The translations under genes were made by a program, and so were the position numbers. Source: Symsagittifera roscoffensis (Eukaryota; Xenacoelomorpha; Acoela; Convolutidae). From it: DNA of 64,000 nt. The stretch's first letter is position 1. Each line of letters opens with the position of its first letter. The stretch spans positions 41,879,165-41,943,164 of the forward strand of contig NC_087064.1 of NCBI RefSeq assembly GCF_963678635.1, in the 5' to 3' direction. The notes under the pieces are model-generated. The model had not been told where the DNA came from. It ran no database searches and saw only the letters and a list, made by a program, of their open reading frames with translations. Of the stretch, positions 21,205-30,198 are shown in pieces.

Positions 21205-22526
21205 TGAAGGTTTTAAGCATTCTTTACAGGTTACGTTTCTTCAATAAATTCACGCAACTCCGCACAAGAAAACATATATTATTATGTTTCGTGTTAAAAA
21301 TGTAAAAAATTTCGTCGAAAGTTGTTTTGTCATTTATTGTGCTGAGTACGCAAAGGGAACTCGCAATCTGCATTGCCAGGGAGATTCTCTGCTTAAGAAA
21401 ACTACTTGCCCTGGCTTCCTCGGTACACGTGCACAATTTCTCACAAAACTTATTTAGAAAAATCTCAGTGCTAAATTAGGGGCACACTAAATTTTAAAAA
21501 CTATTGGTTGAAAAATATATCCATCAGAAATTAAATCTCTATATTTGTCAGATTTTTGATCTTTCGCTTCGACCGCGGCCGTTCCGGTGTTACAAACCAT
21601 GCCTGAGCTTATTCTACTAGGGAATAGTTAGTCAAATACCGTTACATTCCACAGTAGCTGCCTACCAACAGCCCAATGGATGAGCGTCAAACCTTCTGGT
21701 ATCTTCAGATCTGTCCTGTGGACGGGTCGTGGCTCTAAAACAGAAGTAATATGAGTAGAGGCGAGACCTTGTTTTATCATGGCATTCAAAATTTAATAAC
21801 TAGAGAAACTCTATGCAATTTTGAGAAAGATAGGCCACGCCATCCATCTTTGGTTACATCTTTTCGCAAACGCACCTATATTTTTTTTACAATTTTTTGA
21901 ACCTAGGCGGAGTCCAATTGCAATTCTAAGCTGCTGGTTTGACAATTTCAATCTTAAATTTTTACAGGGTATGACATTTAACCATTGTCATCCGTGCTTA
22001 TTCTGGTAAGCATTGAACCTTTTTACATCAGTAGTTTCTAGTTTCAAAATCATTTAACAGATTTCTTTCACAGAAATGGGCTCCGTCCAATTTTTTTGGA
22101 TTTTGTTTTCCGGAGCTACTTCTTAGCTTGCTGAATCAAACCAAAGTTCAAATGCCTCATTATATGTTCCATCTTTGTGCTCCAAATCAAAAATTTCACC
22201 TAAAGTAGCTTTCAATTTACCCGCTTAATAAGCGGGTAAAGAAAATAGGCGAGCGCAAGACACATCAAAACCACCTTTGGCTGCCGGGAAAACTGCTAGC
22301 AAAATTTGTTTGTCATATATTTTTACATTTTTACCTTGCATAAAAAGTTTCTTGGAATTCGATCGTGTTTTTCCAAAAAAAACTTTGTAAGAAACAAAAA
22401 CTTGTACGCAAAGGAGTTTCGGCATGCTAAAGCAAGTTTTTAGGAGGTACAAAGCTTAATGTGAATCCAGCTTATCAATAATTTCCCAAATCTTTTCCAA
22501 CTATTTTTCCAGCTATTTTTTGTTTG
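21205..22526 (-). pseudogene. type-1 retroelement C-terminal half, copy D
   Basis: On the - strand the C-terminus (21224-21436, CTCTEEARASSFLKQRISLA) is preceded by the endonuclease-like WDVTV region (about 21540-21770), the IPC...LGSKIC segment (about 21900-22180) and, at 22225-22452, a further open piece (FGKTRSNSKKLFMQGKNVKI). The palindrome CTTTACCCGCTTA-type hairpin is present at about 22215-22241. Confidence 0.6.
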
Positions 22527-23109
22527 GGAGATTATATTTATCAAAACAGTTAGGCTAAAAAGATTAGTACATCAATTAGGCTAAAAATTAAAGTATTACG
22601 TGAAAGAATGGAAAGTTAGTCGGGTAGTTGCGAATCATTATCGAAGTACGATGTGTTATGAATCATGTTCAATTTGTTTCAATTAATACTCTGGTTTTGG
22701 TTTAGCATAAACATCAATGGATAGTTATCTTTGGGACAAACTTTTTCTTGGCCGGCAATGGGCTTTTGTACGTTTGTTAGATCAATTAGAAAGTCAACAT
22801 GTTGAAAGTCTGCGTCAAAGTTCGACTTCCTTCAACAGCAAAAAGCCCGTGGTTTTTCTTTTGGGTGGATCAGGCTCCGATAAAACAGCCTTGCTCACCG
22901 AAATATGCTTCAGCAAAGGACAAGACTCGTACTCTCAGAGGCAAAATCAACAAAGAAAACGAACACTTGCTTACCACATCTGTATATCCCAGAACTAAAA
23001 AGTTTAACGGTGAGTGATTTCCTCGATAATAGTGCTGTTAAGCTCTCCAAAAACCCTTTTTTTCTCCAAATTATTGCATGGAGAAACAAAAATTATCCGT
23101 CTATCTGAA
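22527..23109 (+). pseudogene. truncated ANKRD50 5' fragment, copy D
   Basis: The most complete captured copy. It matches from about 33143 (TTATATTTATCACAACAATT region) through the whole 5' flank and codons 1-131. The start codon at 22717 opens a 93-residue frame with no stop at codon 36 or 69, but Walker A is GGSGSDKT, so the glycine before the lysine is an aspartate and nucleotide binding is unlikely. The frame ends by a small deletion at the position of codons 93-95. The fragment closes after the Glu131 codon. Confidence 0.9.
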
Positions 23110-24850
23110 ACATATTGTGAATCCAGCTTAACAAAGCTTCCGAAATCTTTTCCAACTTAAATAGTTTTCAATTAGCAGTTCTTTTCGACAAGGTTTGTCT
23201 ATAAGGGAGCCCACGATTTCAAGTTGATCCTTGGTTTTTATTTTGATTTTTTAACAGAAATTATGAAATTGACCTATAATTGTATTGTACTGCGTACTTG
23301 TGGTCTGTCCTAGAAAACAGAGCTCACATTTTTCTGAGTTAAGGATTAATACATATTTTTTTTTCTGATTTCAGTATTTTTTAAGGTCTCGGAGCACTAT
23401 CTTGTAGTCGTCGGCTAGATTTCCATCATCTAAATACCAAACGTTTATTTTAGATCCAAGCTTTTTAACTAGTGTCTGTATTGTTTCAGCAAAAAGCGTT
23501 GTAGCATCGTGATCACCGTGTTATGTTCTGTTTTCCGCCATATTGATGGAACTTTTGTAAGAAAGATAACTCGGTTTACCGTAGGCGCAATGAGTATTTT
23601 TGTACAACTCCAGAGGGTCCGAAAAAATGTGATTCAGCATAGTTTCTCTATTAAAGGAAGTAAATGACTTAATAAAAACTAATTTAATTAAAACCGAGCA
23701 TTTTGGGTTGTCAACACACTCTATCAAATTTCTGAAGGAATGTGCAACAATTTCAGCTCCACGTTTAGTACCACGTGCTATTTGAAAACTTTCAAAACAA
23801 TTGTCGCTCTGCGAGAACCCTGCTTCCTGTGCATTTACACGCGCTGCATCTGAGCGTTGTGCCGATGGCAATTGGTCGCAAACATCCGTCTGTTTTATTG
23901 AGGGCGATAAGCTTTGCTCTGAAAAGAAAGTCTTAGCTGTTCAGGTACTTTACCTTTCTCTATAAGATTTAGGAGCTTAGTAAGCGATTTTAGGAAAATG
24001 AGCCCCGCATTGCCGTTTGACTTAATAATAAGGTCTTTAAAAACTAGGGGAACAATCTTGTCCGGGCCGGCTCTGGAACCATTTGGAAAAAACATTTTTG
24101 CTTTGTACACCTCGAACTCACTTACGAAAAACCACGACGTTTTCCTTGATTGGGGCATTTGTTTCAGCTCTTTTTGGTTGTTTAGATACCAATTTTTTAT
24201 AATTATGAATCGAAAAAGGTTTGATCTTATCATCTGAAGCAACCAGCTTTATTCCTCCTTTTAAATTTGCTCATCGAGCGTGCTGCTGATTAGCTTTTTT
24301 CTCTGCTCGAGATCTGCCTGAGGTGGGCTTGAGCCTTGTGTGAGGGGCTTAGGCAGTGGAACAATGTTGTCTCTAATATTTTTGTTTATTAGAGAGCCTA
24401 TAGCTGTCGCTTGTTTTGCGACCTCTGCTCTTGGGTTGTTCAAGAAAAAACAAGAAAGACGTCAGAGAAACCAGCGAAGAAGCATCATTTCCTACATTGT
24501 AGAAAATATCTTTCATTTGATGTGAAAGACTTTCTGTCAGGAGAACACGCGAGACCTTAGGTAATCTCTTCAACACTCGGACATTAGAAATGGCTGTTTT
24601 TACTGAAATATCTTGCACGAAATCACTACCAAATCAAGCATTACTGACAGATTTCCTCTTAATACACGTAGAATATTGAAACCATTGAATCTTTCTAGAG
24701 TCGCTAAGAATTACCTTTACACAAATGATATGGTTTCGTTTAGATCAACAATCATATGTTATCCCATTTAAAAGCCCTGAAGGTTTTAAGCGTTCTTTGT
24801 TTGTACTTTCCTTGTTTTTTTCCTCGTCTTGATGGCGCGGCGTAAGGGAA
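23110..24850 (-). pseudogene. type-1 reverse transcriptase, N-terminal to palm, copy D (best preserved)
   Basis: This is the clearest - strand copy. In order: 5' end (24790-24850, matching 2000-2045 inverted), N-terminal VRVLKRLPKVSRVLLTESL (24373-24618), EVAKQATAIGSLINKNIRDN (24261-24443), fingers NGSRAGPDKIVPLVFKDLI (23895-24242), RT core LPSAQRSDAARVNAQ-like, then RNLIECVDNPKCS and FNRETMLNHIFSDPLELYK (23521-23871), and the catalytic region near 23390-23470. Frameshifts lie between the open pieces. These segments allowed the family to be recognised in the more damaged copies. Confidence 0.72.
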
Positions 24851-25372
24851 AAAAAGAAGTTTGACTGGACTCAAGGGACCTGAATTAACCCATAGAAGCA
24901 GGGTTTGAATTTTATAGATGAAGAAATAACTAATACAAAGTTAATTTAGAAAGATGTATAAAAACTATAAGACTCGCTGAAAAGGAACAAAGTCACCCGA
25001 GCTCGGAAGTTCTAGCGGCGCACCACAAGACTCCCCAGGCCAGAAACTCCTTCCCCAGACCAGAGACTTACGTGATAGACCTGTCTCTAAAACCCCTGAA
25101 AGGGTGCCCGACAAACAGGCATTAAAATCAAACATATCACATCTATGTAATAAGTTTATCACAACAATTAGGCTAATCATTGTCTGCTTAAGAAAATCAC
25201 CTGCGCTGGATTCCTCGGTACACATGCTCAAGTTCTTGAAAGTTTATTCAGAAAATGCTCAGTAGTAGGGCCGGCGGCACCCTGAACTTTAAAAGCTGTC
25301 GGTTGAAAAATATACCCACCATTAATTAAATCTACATATCACTAGTCCATTGATAAAATAATTTTTTTCAAA
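24851..25372 (-). other. junction region with another type-1 C-terminal fragment
   Basis: The - strand frame 24965-25231 starts with MCTEESSAGDFLKQTMISL, the type-1 C-terminal end, and then runs into sequence I do not recognise (GTLSGVLETGLSRKSLVWG). The word TTTATCACAACAATTAGGCT (about 25152-25171) recurs at 33160, 22540, 19235 and, inverted, 29290, marking a shared junction. Confidence 0.4.
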
Positions 25373-25735
25373 AGGGTTCAATGAAAATGGGGCCTTCTGT
25401 CATGCGACCGTATGTGCACAGGTTGGATAGGGCCATACTAACGCTATATAATTACATAGGTAAAATTTTATGATTAAATCAAGTCAATTTTGATGCATTC
25501 AGAAAATTATCAGTTAAACTCTACCCTCCTCGATTATAGCACAGATAAAATTGTCAATGTTGGATGTATTTTGAAGATTTTGCACCCCCTAAGGCAGAGG
25601 ATTGCACTCCTCAGAAGGGCAAAACGTAATTTTGTTTCTATAAAATTTATTGTGTCCGAGTATGATTCGTTCTGTTTTTCGCTTAGTTTCTCTGCTAGTT
25701 TCTGGACGGCTTTTGTAGATTGTCATTAGTAGTCA
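25373..25735 (-). pseudogene. type-2 retroelement 3' end, - strand copy
   Basis: 25377-25445 is the reverse complement of 32836-32905 (TATGGCCCTATCCA, GGCCCC), the 3' terminus of the + strand type-2 element. To its right, the antisense of 25490-25730 is the same C-terminal coding end found at 10390-10620. This gives the 3' part of an internally deleted type-2 element whose 5' part is 25735-26660. Confidence 0.65.
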
Positions 25736-26165
25736 TTATTAGCTGCTGGTTCAGTAGTTCTATGTTTTTGAAACCGGGCTTGTTCTTGCTTGGATCTACT
25801 AAGTGCGGTTTACAATGAACAAGATTTTTATATGTGTCCTTTATTTTAATTTCAAGTTCTTTATCGATAAGTTTCCATGGGTCCAAGGGGGCTGTAGTGA
25901 TTGCTGGGGGCGATGGATTAGATTGTGTTGCGTTGGGCAGTACGTTTTTTTTCGAGTGTCGCTGGTCATGTTTCTTGTTGAATTTAGTTTTTGGGGCTGT
26001 GCTTGTTGGTCTGTTAATGGAGTACCCTTTTGCAAAGTTCTTGAGGATGCATTGTATGCAGGAGAACCCATCGTAAAAAAATTTGCAGCTCTGTAGCCCG
26101 CTATGCATCTTTTTCGGAGTTTGCGTTTGCAAATATGGCAGTGCGTTTGATCGGCCATAGCTGGG
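25735..26165 (-). pseudogene. type-2 retroelement ORF2 N-terminus with Cys-rich finger
   Basis: ORF2 starts at 26158 on the - strand (MADQTHCHICKRKL). A one-base shift carries it into KKMHSGLQSCKFFYDGFSC and IQC (frame 25695-26201), giving a CxxC...H...C...CxxC pattern like a RING or PHD finger. It continues as a hydrophilic, Lys/Pro/Thr-rich linker and then jumps to the 3' end, so the reverse transcriptase core is deleted. The frameshift makes it a pseudogene. Confidence 0.5.
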
Positions 26166-26660
26166 CAGCGAGGAGGCTAAACTTGTGGTGAATATATACA
26201 AGTTAGCTGAGTGGGCAATGAGCCGAAAAGTTTATTACCATAAATAGAAAAATGAATACCATCATTTCAGAACAAATTACCATAAAAATTAATGTTTAGA
26301 TCGGGGGAAACAATTCGGACTCTTGAATGGTAAACTGTATTAATAAGGCGAAACAAAATTTTAATTAGAGCACCAAACTTTCTGTTTATGAAATGATTAT
26401 TTGCAGTGAGGATGGTTTTGGGGATAATAAGCACATTTGGGTTTAACTGAAAATCTCTAATCATTAGCAAAGTCTGAAACCGTAGATGAGTAATCGTTAA
26501 AGCCGGCTACTATAGTAACACAGTTCAGTTTCTTCGAGGTGTAGCGCGTGACAGTATCGGCAAAGTCGGCTAGCTTTGCACCTCTGTACGAGTGAACCGT
26601 GGCTCTTAAGGGCTGCAGTACTTATTCATTGAGGTTCATATTACCAATTTCCTGCTTCAC
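26166..26660 (-). pseudogene. type-2 retroelement ORF1, SGNH-hydrolase-like, - strand copy
   Basis: Three of the blocks typical of SGNH hydrolases are visible. VTIVAGFNDY (GxND, block III) is at about 26495-26525, NPNVLIIPKTI and VYHSRVRIVSPDLN (26267-26470) form the middle, and NDGIHFSIYGNKLF (DxxH, block V) is at about 26225-26262. ORF2 begins within 100 bases after it. The + strand copy at 29628-30000 has the same order. SGNH esterase domains are known in ORF1 of some LINE clades. In-frame stops break this copy. Confidence 0.6.
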
Positions 26661-26956
26661 TTGAGTAGTCACTTGGGCCTGTACTTCGGCACAGACATTC
26701 ACTAAACTAGTTACAAAAGAGTCAAATTAAGATAATGAAAATGGAGTGTAGAGAAATGGTTTTTAAAAACAAATAACAAAACAGAAATGAAAGCGATTAC
26801 AACCTGGTTTTTCACGGGCGGAGGCTCCGGCGGGGATGTCCGGGTAGAGGGAGAGTATCGCGGCTTTACGAGCTTCTCTCTAAAGTCTCATTCCGGGCAT
26901 TCATCTTACAAGCGTACCATAATGAGCTTATCATGTCACATGAAAATGTTTAATAA
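26661..26956. other. unassigned, with a short GC-rich patch
   Basis: AT-rich sequence with an isolated GC-rich patch at about 26815-26895 (GGCGGAGGCTCCGGCGGGGA). The + frame through it (26787-26981) is not recognisable. No repeat partner found in this window. Confidence 0.3.
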
Positions 26957-27075
26957 GTATATAAGAAATTCAAAATGTTAATTCAAACGTTTTCGCACAT
27001 TTTATGCATCATCAGGATTAAAAACTATTTCCAAAAAAAAAAGGAAAAAGGATTTAAAATCTGAAAAATCAGAAA
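26957..27075. repeat. direct repeat flanking Penelope-like element, copy 1
   Basis: Matches 28020-28135 (ATGTTAATTC, TTTCGCA, ATGCATCATCAGGATTAAAA, then ATCTGAAAAAT). The two copies bracket the + strand Penelope-like fragment of 27084-28020, in the manner of the pseudo-LTRs of Penelope-like elements. Confidence 0.6.
26978..27022 (-). ncRNA. hammerhead-ribozyme-like motif, copy 1
   Basis: On the - strand the conserved core CTGATGA (27009-27015) and GAA(A) (26991-26994) are present with a fitting fold. Stem II is GCAT/GTGC with an extra T after the core. Stem III is the self-complementary AACGTT, as in minimal dimer-forming hammerheads. Stem I is TTAATC pairing with GA(A)TTAA and one bulge. 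The NUH cleavage triplet would be TTT. Penelope-like elements are known to carry hammerhead motifs in their pseudo-LTRs (established knowledge). The motif is antisense to the + fragment but in the same sense as the - strand Penelope fragment at 28370-29250. Confidence 0.5.
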
Positions 27076-27083
27076 CAAACAAC

Positions 27084-28020
27084 TCTGCCCAGGATGTCAG
27101 AAAAAGGTGACATATTGGAATAAAGGGGTAGAATGCGAAGCTTGTTTGAATTTGTACCACTTAGGGTGTGGAAACATATCGGAATCCGATTACGCTGACA
27201 TCGCTGAAACAGTATGGTATTGCATAACTTGCAAAACACATTAAGAAGCAGATCGGAATGAGAATGTTTGTAAAATTTTTCTAAGATATGTGGGTGAGAT
27301 AGTTAAAACTATCAAGGGCTATCCAGTGGTAGTCATCGAGGCTGCCAATAAGCTGCATCCAAACCTGCAGTTTACCATAGAAGAACTTGATGGTAACGGT
27401 AATTTGGACTTTTTGGCTTTAAATGTCAACGTGGACTCAGGAAAAAAAGAACATGTGGGTGGTATCAAGAACCCACTGATACCGGTACCATTCTGATCTT
27501 CAGAGGTTGCGCACCTTTGCAGTACAAAAAAAACGTTATTGATATTGAAGAGACGGTCTATAGGGTTTTCGGGAACACCTCAACATGGGAAAATTTTGAC
27601 CGGGAATGGGAAAAAAATTGACAGATTGGTCGGAGAGGGCAGTGTTTAAAACTCTTAACACCATCCTTGAGGAAAAGAAAAACTTAGAGGTGAAGGCATC
27701 AGAACCAAGAATTGATAAATAGTTAAGAGAATCACCTCCTCTTTGTGCAATGCAATGTCGAGGCAATCCATCTCAACTGTTAGCTGCAAAGGCTCGGCAA
27801 ATATCCGTGGCACAAATAGCTACTGAACAAGAAAATTGAAAACATGCTTGCCATCCCTCAAAACTTCCTTTGCTCGTGAACTGAGATCCAAAATGGTGTA
27901 CAAGCTTGCATGTAGTGGATGTAACTCCACCTATGTCGGCCACACAGTCCAACATTTAGCCACGAAGGTCGATGAACACCGCAAGGAGGACATCTCCCAA
28001 TTGGACAACTCTTGTTAGAA
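27084..28020 (+). pseudogene. Penelope-like element: PHD finger, RT C-terminal part and GIY-YIG endonuclease
   Basis: Reading + strand: a PHD-type finger (CQKKVTYWNKGVECEACLN, YHLGCGNISESDYADIAET, WYCITCKTH, 27090-27240), a stop, then the catalytic region where YVDD has become YVGE (FLRYVGEIVKTIKG, 27280), KLHPNLQFTIEELDGNGNL, then in shifted frames FRSTSTWENFDR-like sequence. The end (27836-28018) has KMVYKLACSGCNSTYVGHT, matching the GIY-YIG endonuclease of Penelope-like elements. The loss of catalytic aspartates plus stops and frameshifts make it inactive. Only the part from the finger onward is present. Confidence 0.8.
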
Positions 28021-28135
28021 CATATAGGAAATTTAAAATGTTAATTCGAATAGTTTCGCAAATTTTGTGCATCATCAGGATTAAAATTTTTTAGAAACAT
28101 CTACAAAACGATCAAAGATCTGAAAAATGAAAAAC
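28020..28135. repeat. direct repeat flanking Penelope-like element, copy 2
   Basis: Partner of 26957-27075. It carries the second hammerhead-like motif and lies immediately after the GIY-YIG coding end of the + strand fragment. Confidence 0.6.
28041..28086 (-). ncRNA. hammerhead-ribozyme-like motif, copy 2 (partly decayed)
   Basis: Core CTGATGA (28072-28078) and GAAA (28054-28057) are kept on the - strand. Stem II is GCA/TGC with a changed loop, which keeps pairing relative to copy 1. Stem I (TTAATC with GAATTAA) is identical to copy 1. Stem III has become ACTATT and no longer pairs fully, so activity is doubtful. Confidence 0.4.
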
Positions 28136-28369
28136 ATGTATAAAAATGCTCTAAATATTTTTGACCAATCAAAAGTAGACAACTATAATTAGATAATAAA
28201 TTACGTAATCTTTAATAACATTTTTCTGTGAATTTCTGAGATATTTTAGTTTTTCGTTTTTTCATGTTTATAAATTTTCGATTTGGGAATATTTTTAACT
28301 ATGACATGTCAGTTTTTTAACTTTTAGCCATATTATATATGGACTATAAATTTAGTGTTAATTCTCGGC

Positions 28370-29255
28370 TCCTGAAATCATCTCATGTGTTGAGTCTCGG
28401 CCTCTCCCTCCAAATATGCAAAGCCTCAAGTGTGAGTAGCTTATAAGTGCTGGCAGTTTGGTCTATAATCTCTGACTTCAGCTCAGCAGTACCGCGTACC
28501 TCCTTATTACCTTCTTACAAGTGTTGCCCAACTGTGGAGGCCCTTTTTCTTTCCCTCAATGATCTTGTTAAAAGTTTGAAACACTATCCTGTCCGACCAA
28601 TCTCTCGGATATTGATTTTCAATCCCTTGTTTTCGATTGTTTTACAATACCCGGTCAAAATTTTTCTATGTTGAGGGATCGTCCCTTTAATAAAGTTTCT
28701 TCTGTACTGCAAAGGTGCGTCACCCTAACTTGGAATAATGCCGGTATCAGTGGGTTTTTGTTACCACTCACATGTGACCTTTTTTCCTGAGTCCACATTG
28801 ACATTTAAATCCAAAAAGGCCAAAATACCGTTAGTATCAAGTTCTTCTATGGTGAACTACAGGTTTGGACGCAACTTAATGGCAGCCTCAAGGACTACCC
28901 CTGGATCGCCCTTGACAGTTCTAACTAGGTCGTCCACATATCTTAGAAAGTCTTCAACGACATTCTCATTCCGATCTGCTAGTTGTTTTTTGCAAGTAAT
29001 GCAACACCGTGCTGTTTCAGCGATGTCAGTGTATTCGGATTCCGATATGTACCACACCCTAAATGGTAACAATTCAAACAAGCTTCGCATTATACCCCTT
29101 TAGTATGATATGTCACCTTTTCTTACATCCAGGGCAGACTTCCTTGTTATCCTCATTTGGCACAGTCAATTTTGGTACGTTTTCTTTAATGCAGGTTCGT
29201 ATTCGTTGAGCCACAAACTGGCCAGTATTGGACGCAACTTAATGGCAGCCTCGAG
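28370..29255 (-). pseudogene. Penelope-like element, - strand fragment with intact YVDD
   Basis: Read on the - strand from 29255: a segment with FVAQRIRTCIKENVPKLTVP and CPGC (29115-29250), then frame 28857-29090 with YISESEYTDIAETARCCITC, KKQLADRNENVVEDFLRYVDD and LVRTVKGDPGVVLEAAIKL. The PHD finger thus sits directly before the catalytic YVDD box. The C-terminal part continues to about 28380 with frameshifts. It is an inverted relative of 27084-28020. Confidence 0.72.
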
Positions 29256-29627
29256 GAAAATAAATGGCAGCTTCTCTTAATGGCAGCCTCTAATTGTTGT
29301 GATAAATTTATTAAAAAGCATAAATAGTCTTTCTTTGTTCAAATTTACCGCTTGTGTGTTTTTATATCATATGCGCGCTAGGCTTTCCCTTCTGGTTATC
29401 TTACCAAATCTCGCCGTCCCAGCCGTAGGCGAGTGAAGTTTCCCTGGCGTAACTGGACCCAAGAAGGAGTGAGCTGGTGAATCGACCTCCAAATCGACGT
29501 CAGGTTGTACCACTCCTTTGTTTTTCTCATAGCCATTGCCTAAGCAATTTTAAACCCTAAGTGAAAGTGTTCATAAATCACCCCAAAGATCTTCCTTTCT
29601 CGCCCCAGTTGTCTGTGTTTCAGGCAG
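29256..29627. other. spacer before the + strand type-2 element
   Basis: Begins with a partial tandem repeat of TTAATGGCAGCCTC (29237-29297) and the inverted junction word AATTGTTGTGATAAATTTAT. From 29385 to 29620 the composition is less AT-rich and probably belongs to the 5' part of the type-2 element, but I see no recognisable domain. Confidence 0.35.
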
Positions 29628-30180
29628 ATGCCGCGATTCCAGGTAAGACGCATCCCTGAGTTCTCACAGAAACTAGTCATCGGGAAATCAAGGACCAAAA
29701 ATATCAAACCAGCTCTAGTAAAATCAACAATTCACTCCTACCGCGGCGCAACGCTTCATGATCTGTTTGAAACAGTTTTGCAAAACAGACCAAAGCGCAA
29801 TACAGTAACAATAGTTGCTGGATACAATGACAACAGGCTGCATCCACAGGAATTAGAACAGCAGTGGAAAAATTTGATTAACCTCGTCACTAACAAGTTT
29901 AAGCCCAAGACACTGATCATTCCCAAAACAATTCAGAACTTTAACACTTCCGAAGTAAACCGCAAAATTATTTTCATAATCATGTGCTGTTTAATTTGAT
30001 AAATAGATTTGTACACCCCCATACACTTATTTTTTCAACTAACCTCAACCTATATCTAACCCCTCAAATATACACCGAAGTGGTCCACTGGAAACCGGTC
30101 TTTATGATCTTGTCAAAAAAAAAGTTGGTTATAAATTCAATGAAACTCTTAATAGAACTTTGAACAGCCTAATATAAAAC
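29628..30180 (+). pseudogene. type-2 retroelement ORF1, SGNH-hydrolase-like, + strand copy
   Basis: The open frame 29628-29999 reads LVIGKSRTKNIKPAL (corresponding to the GDS block I, with D changed to K), IHSYRGATLHDLFETV, VTIVAGYNDN (GxND, block III) and KPKTLIIPKTI. These match the - strand copy at 26166-26660. The block V end is lost in this copy, and the frame passes into sequence leading to ORF2 (HWKPVF, 30090). The catalytic serine motif is not intact. Confidence 0.6.
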
Positions 30181-30198
30181 AACGAAAATGCTTCCGCA

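Noticed and set aside
22717-22998. 93-codon frame considered as a functional short ANKRD50 paralog
   Set aside because: It is cut off by an indel, its Walker A glycine is replaced by Asp, and it lies inside a decayed retroelement; treated as pseudogene.
23998-24237. + frames at 23998-24237 and 24340-24525
   Set aside because: Antisense shadows of the best preserved - strand type-1 reverse transcriptase copy.
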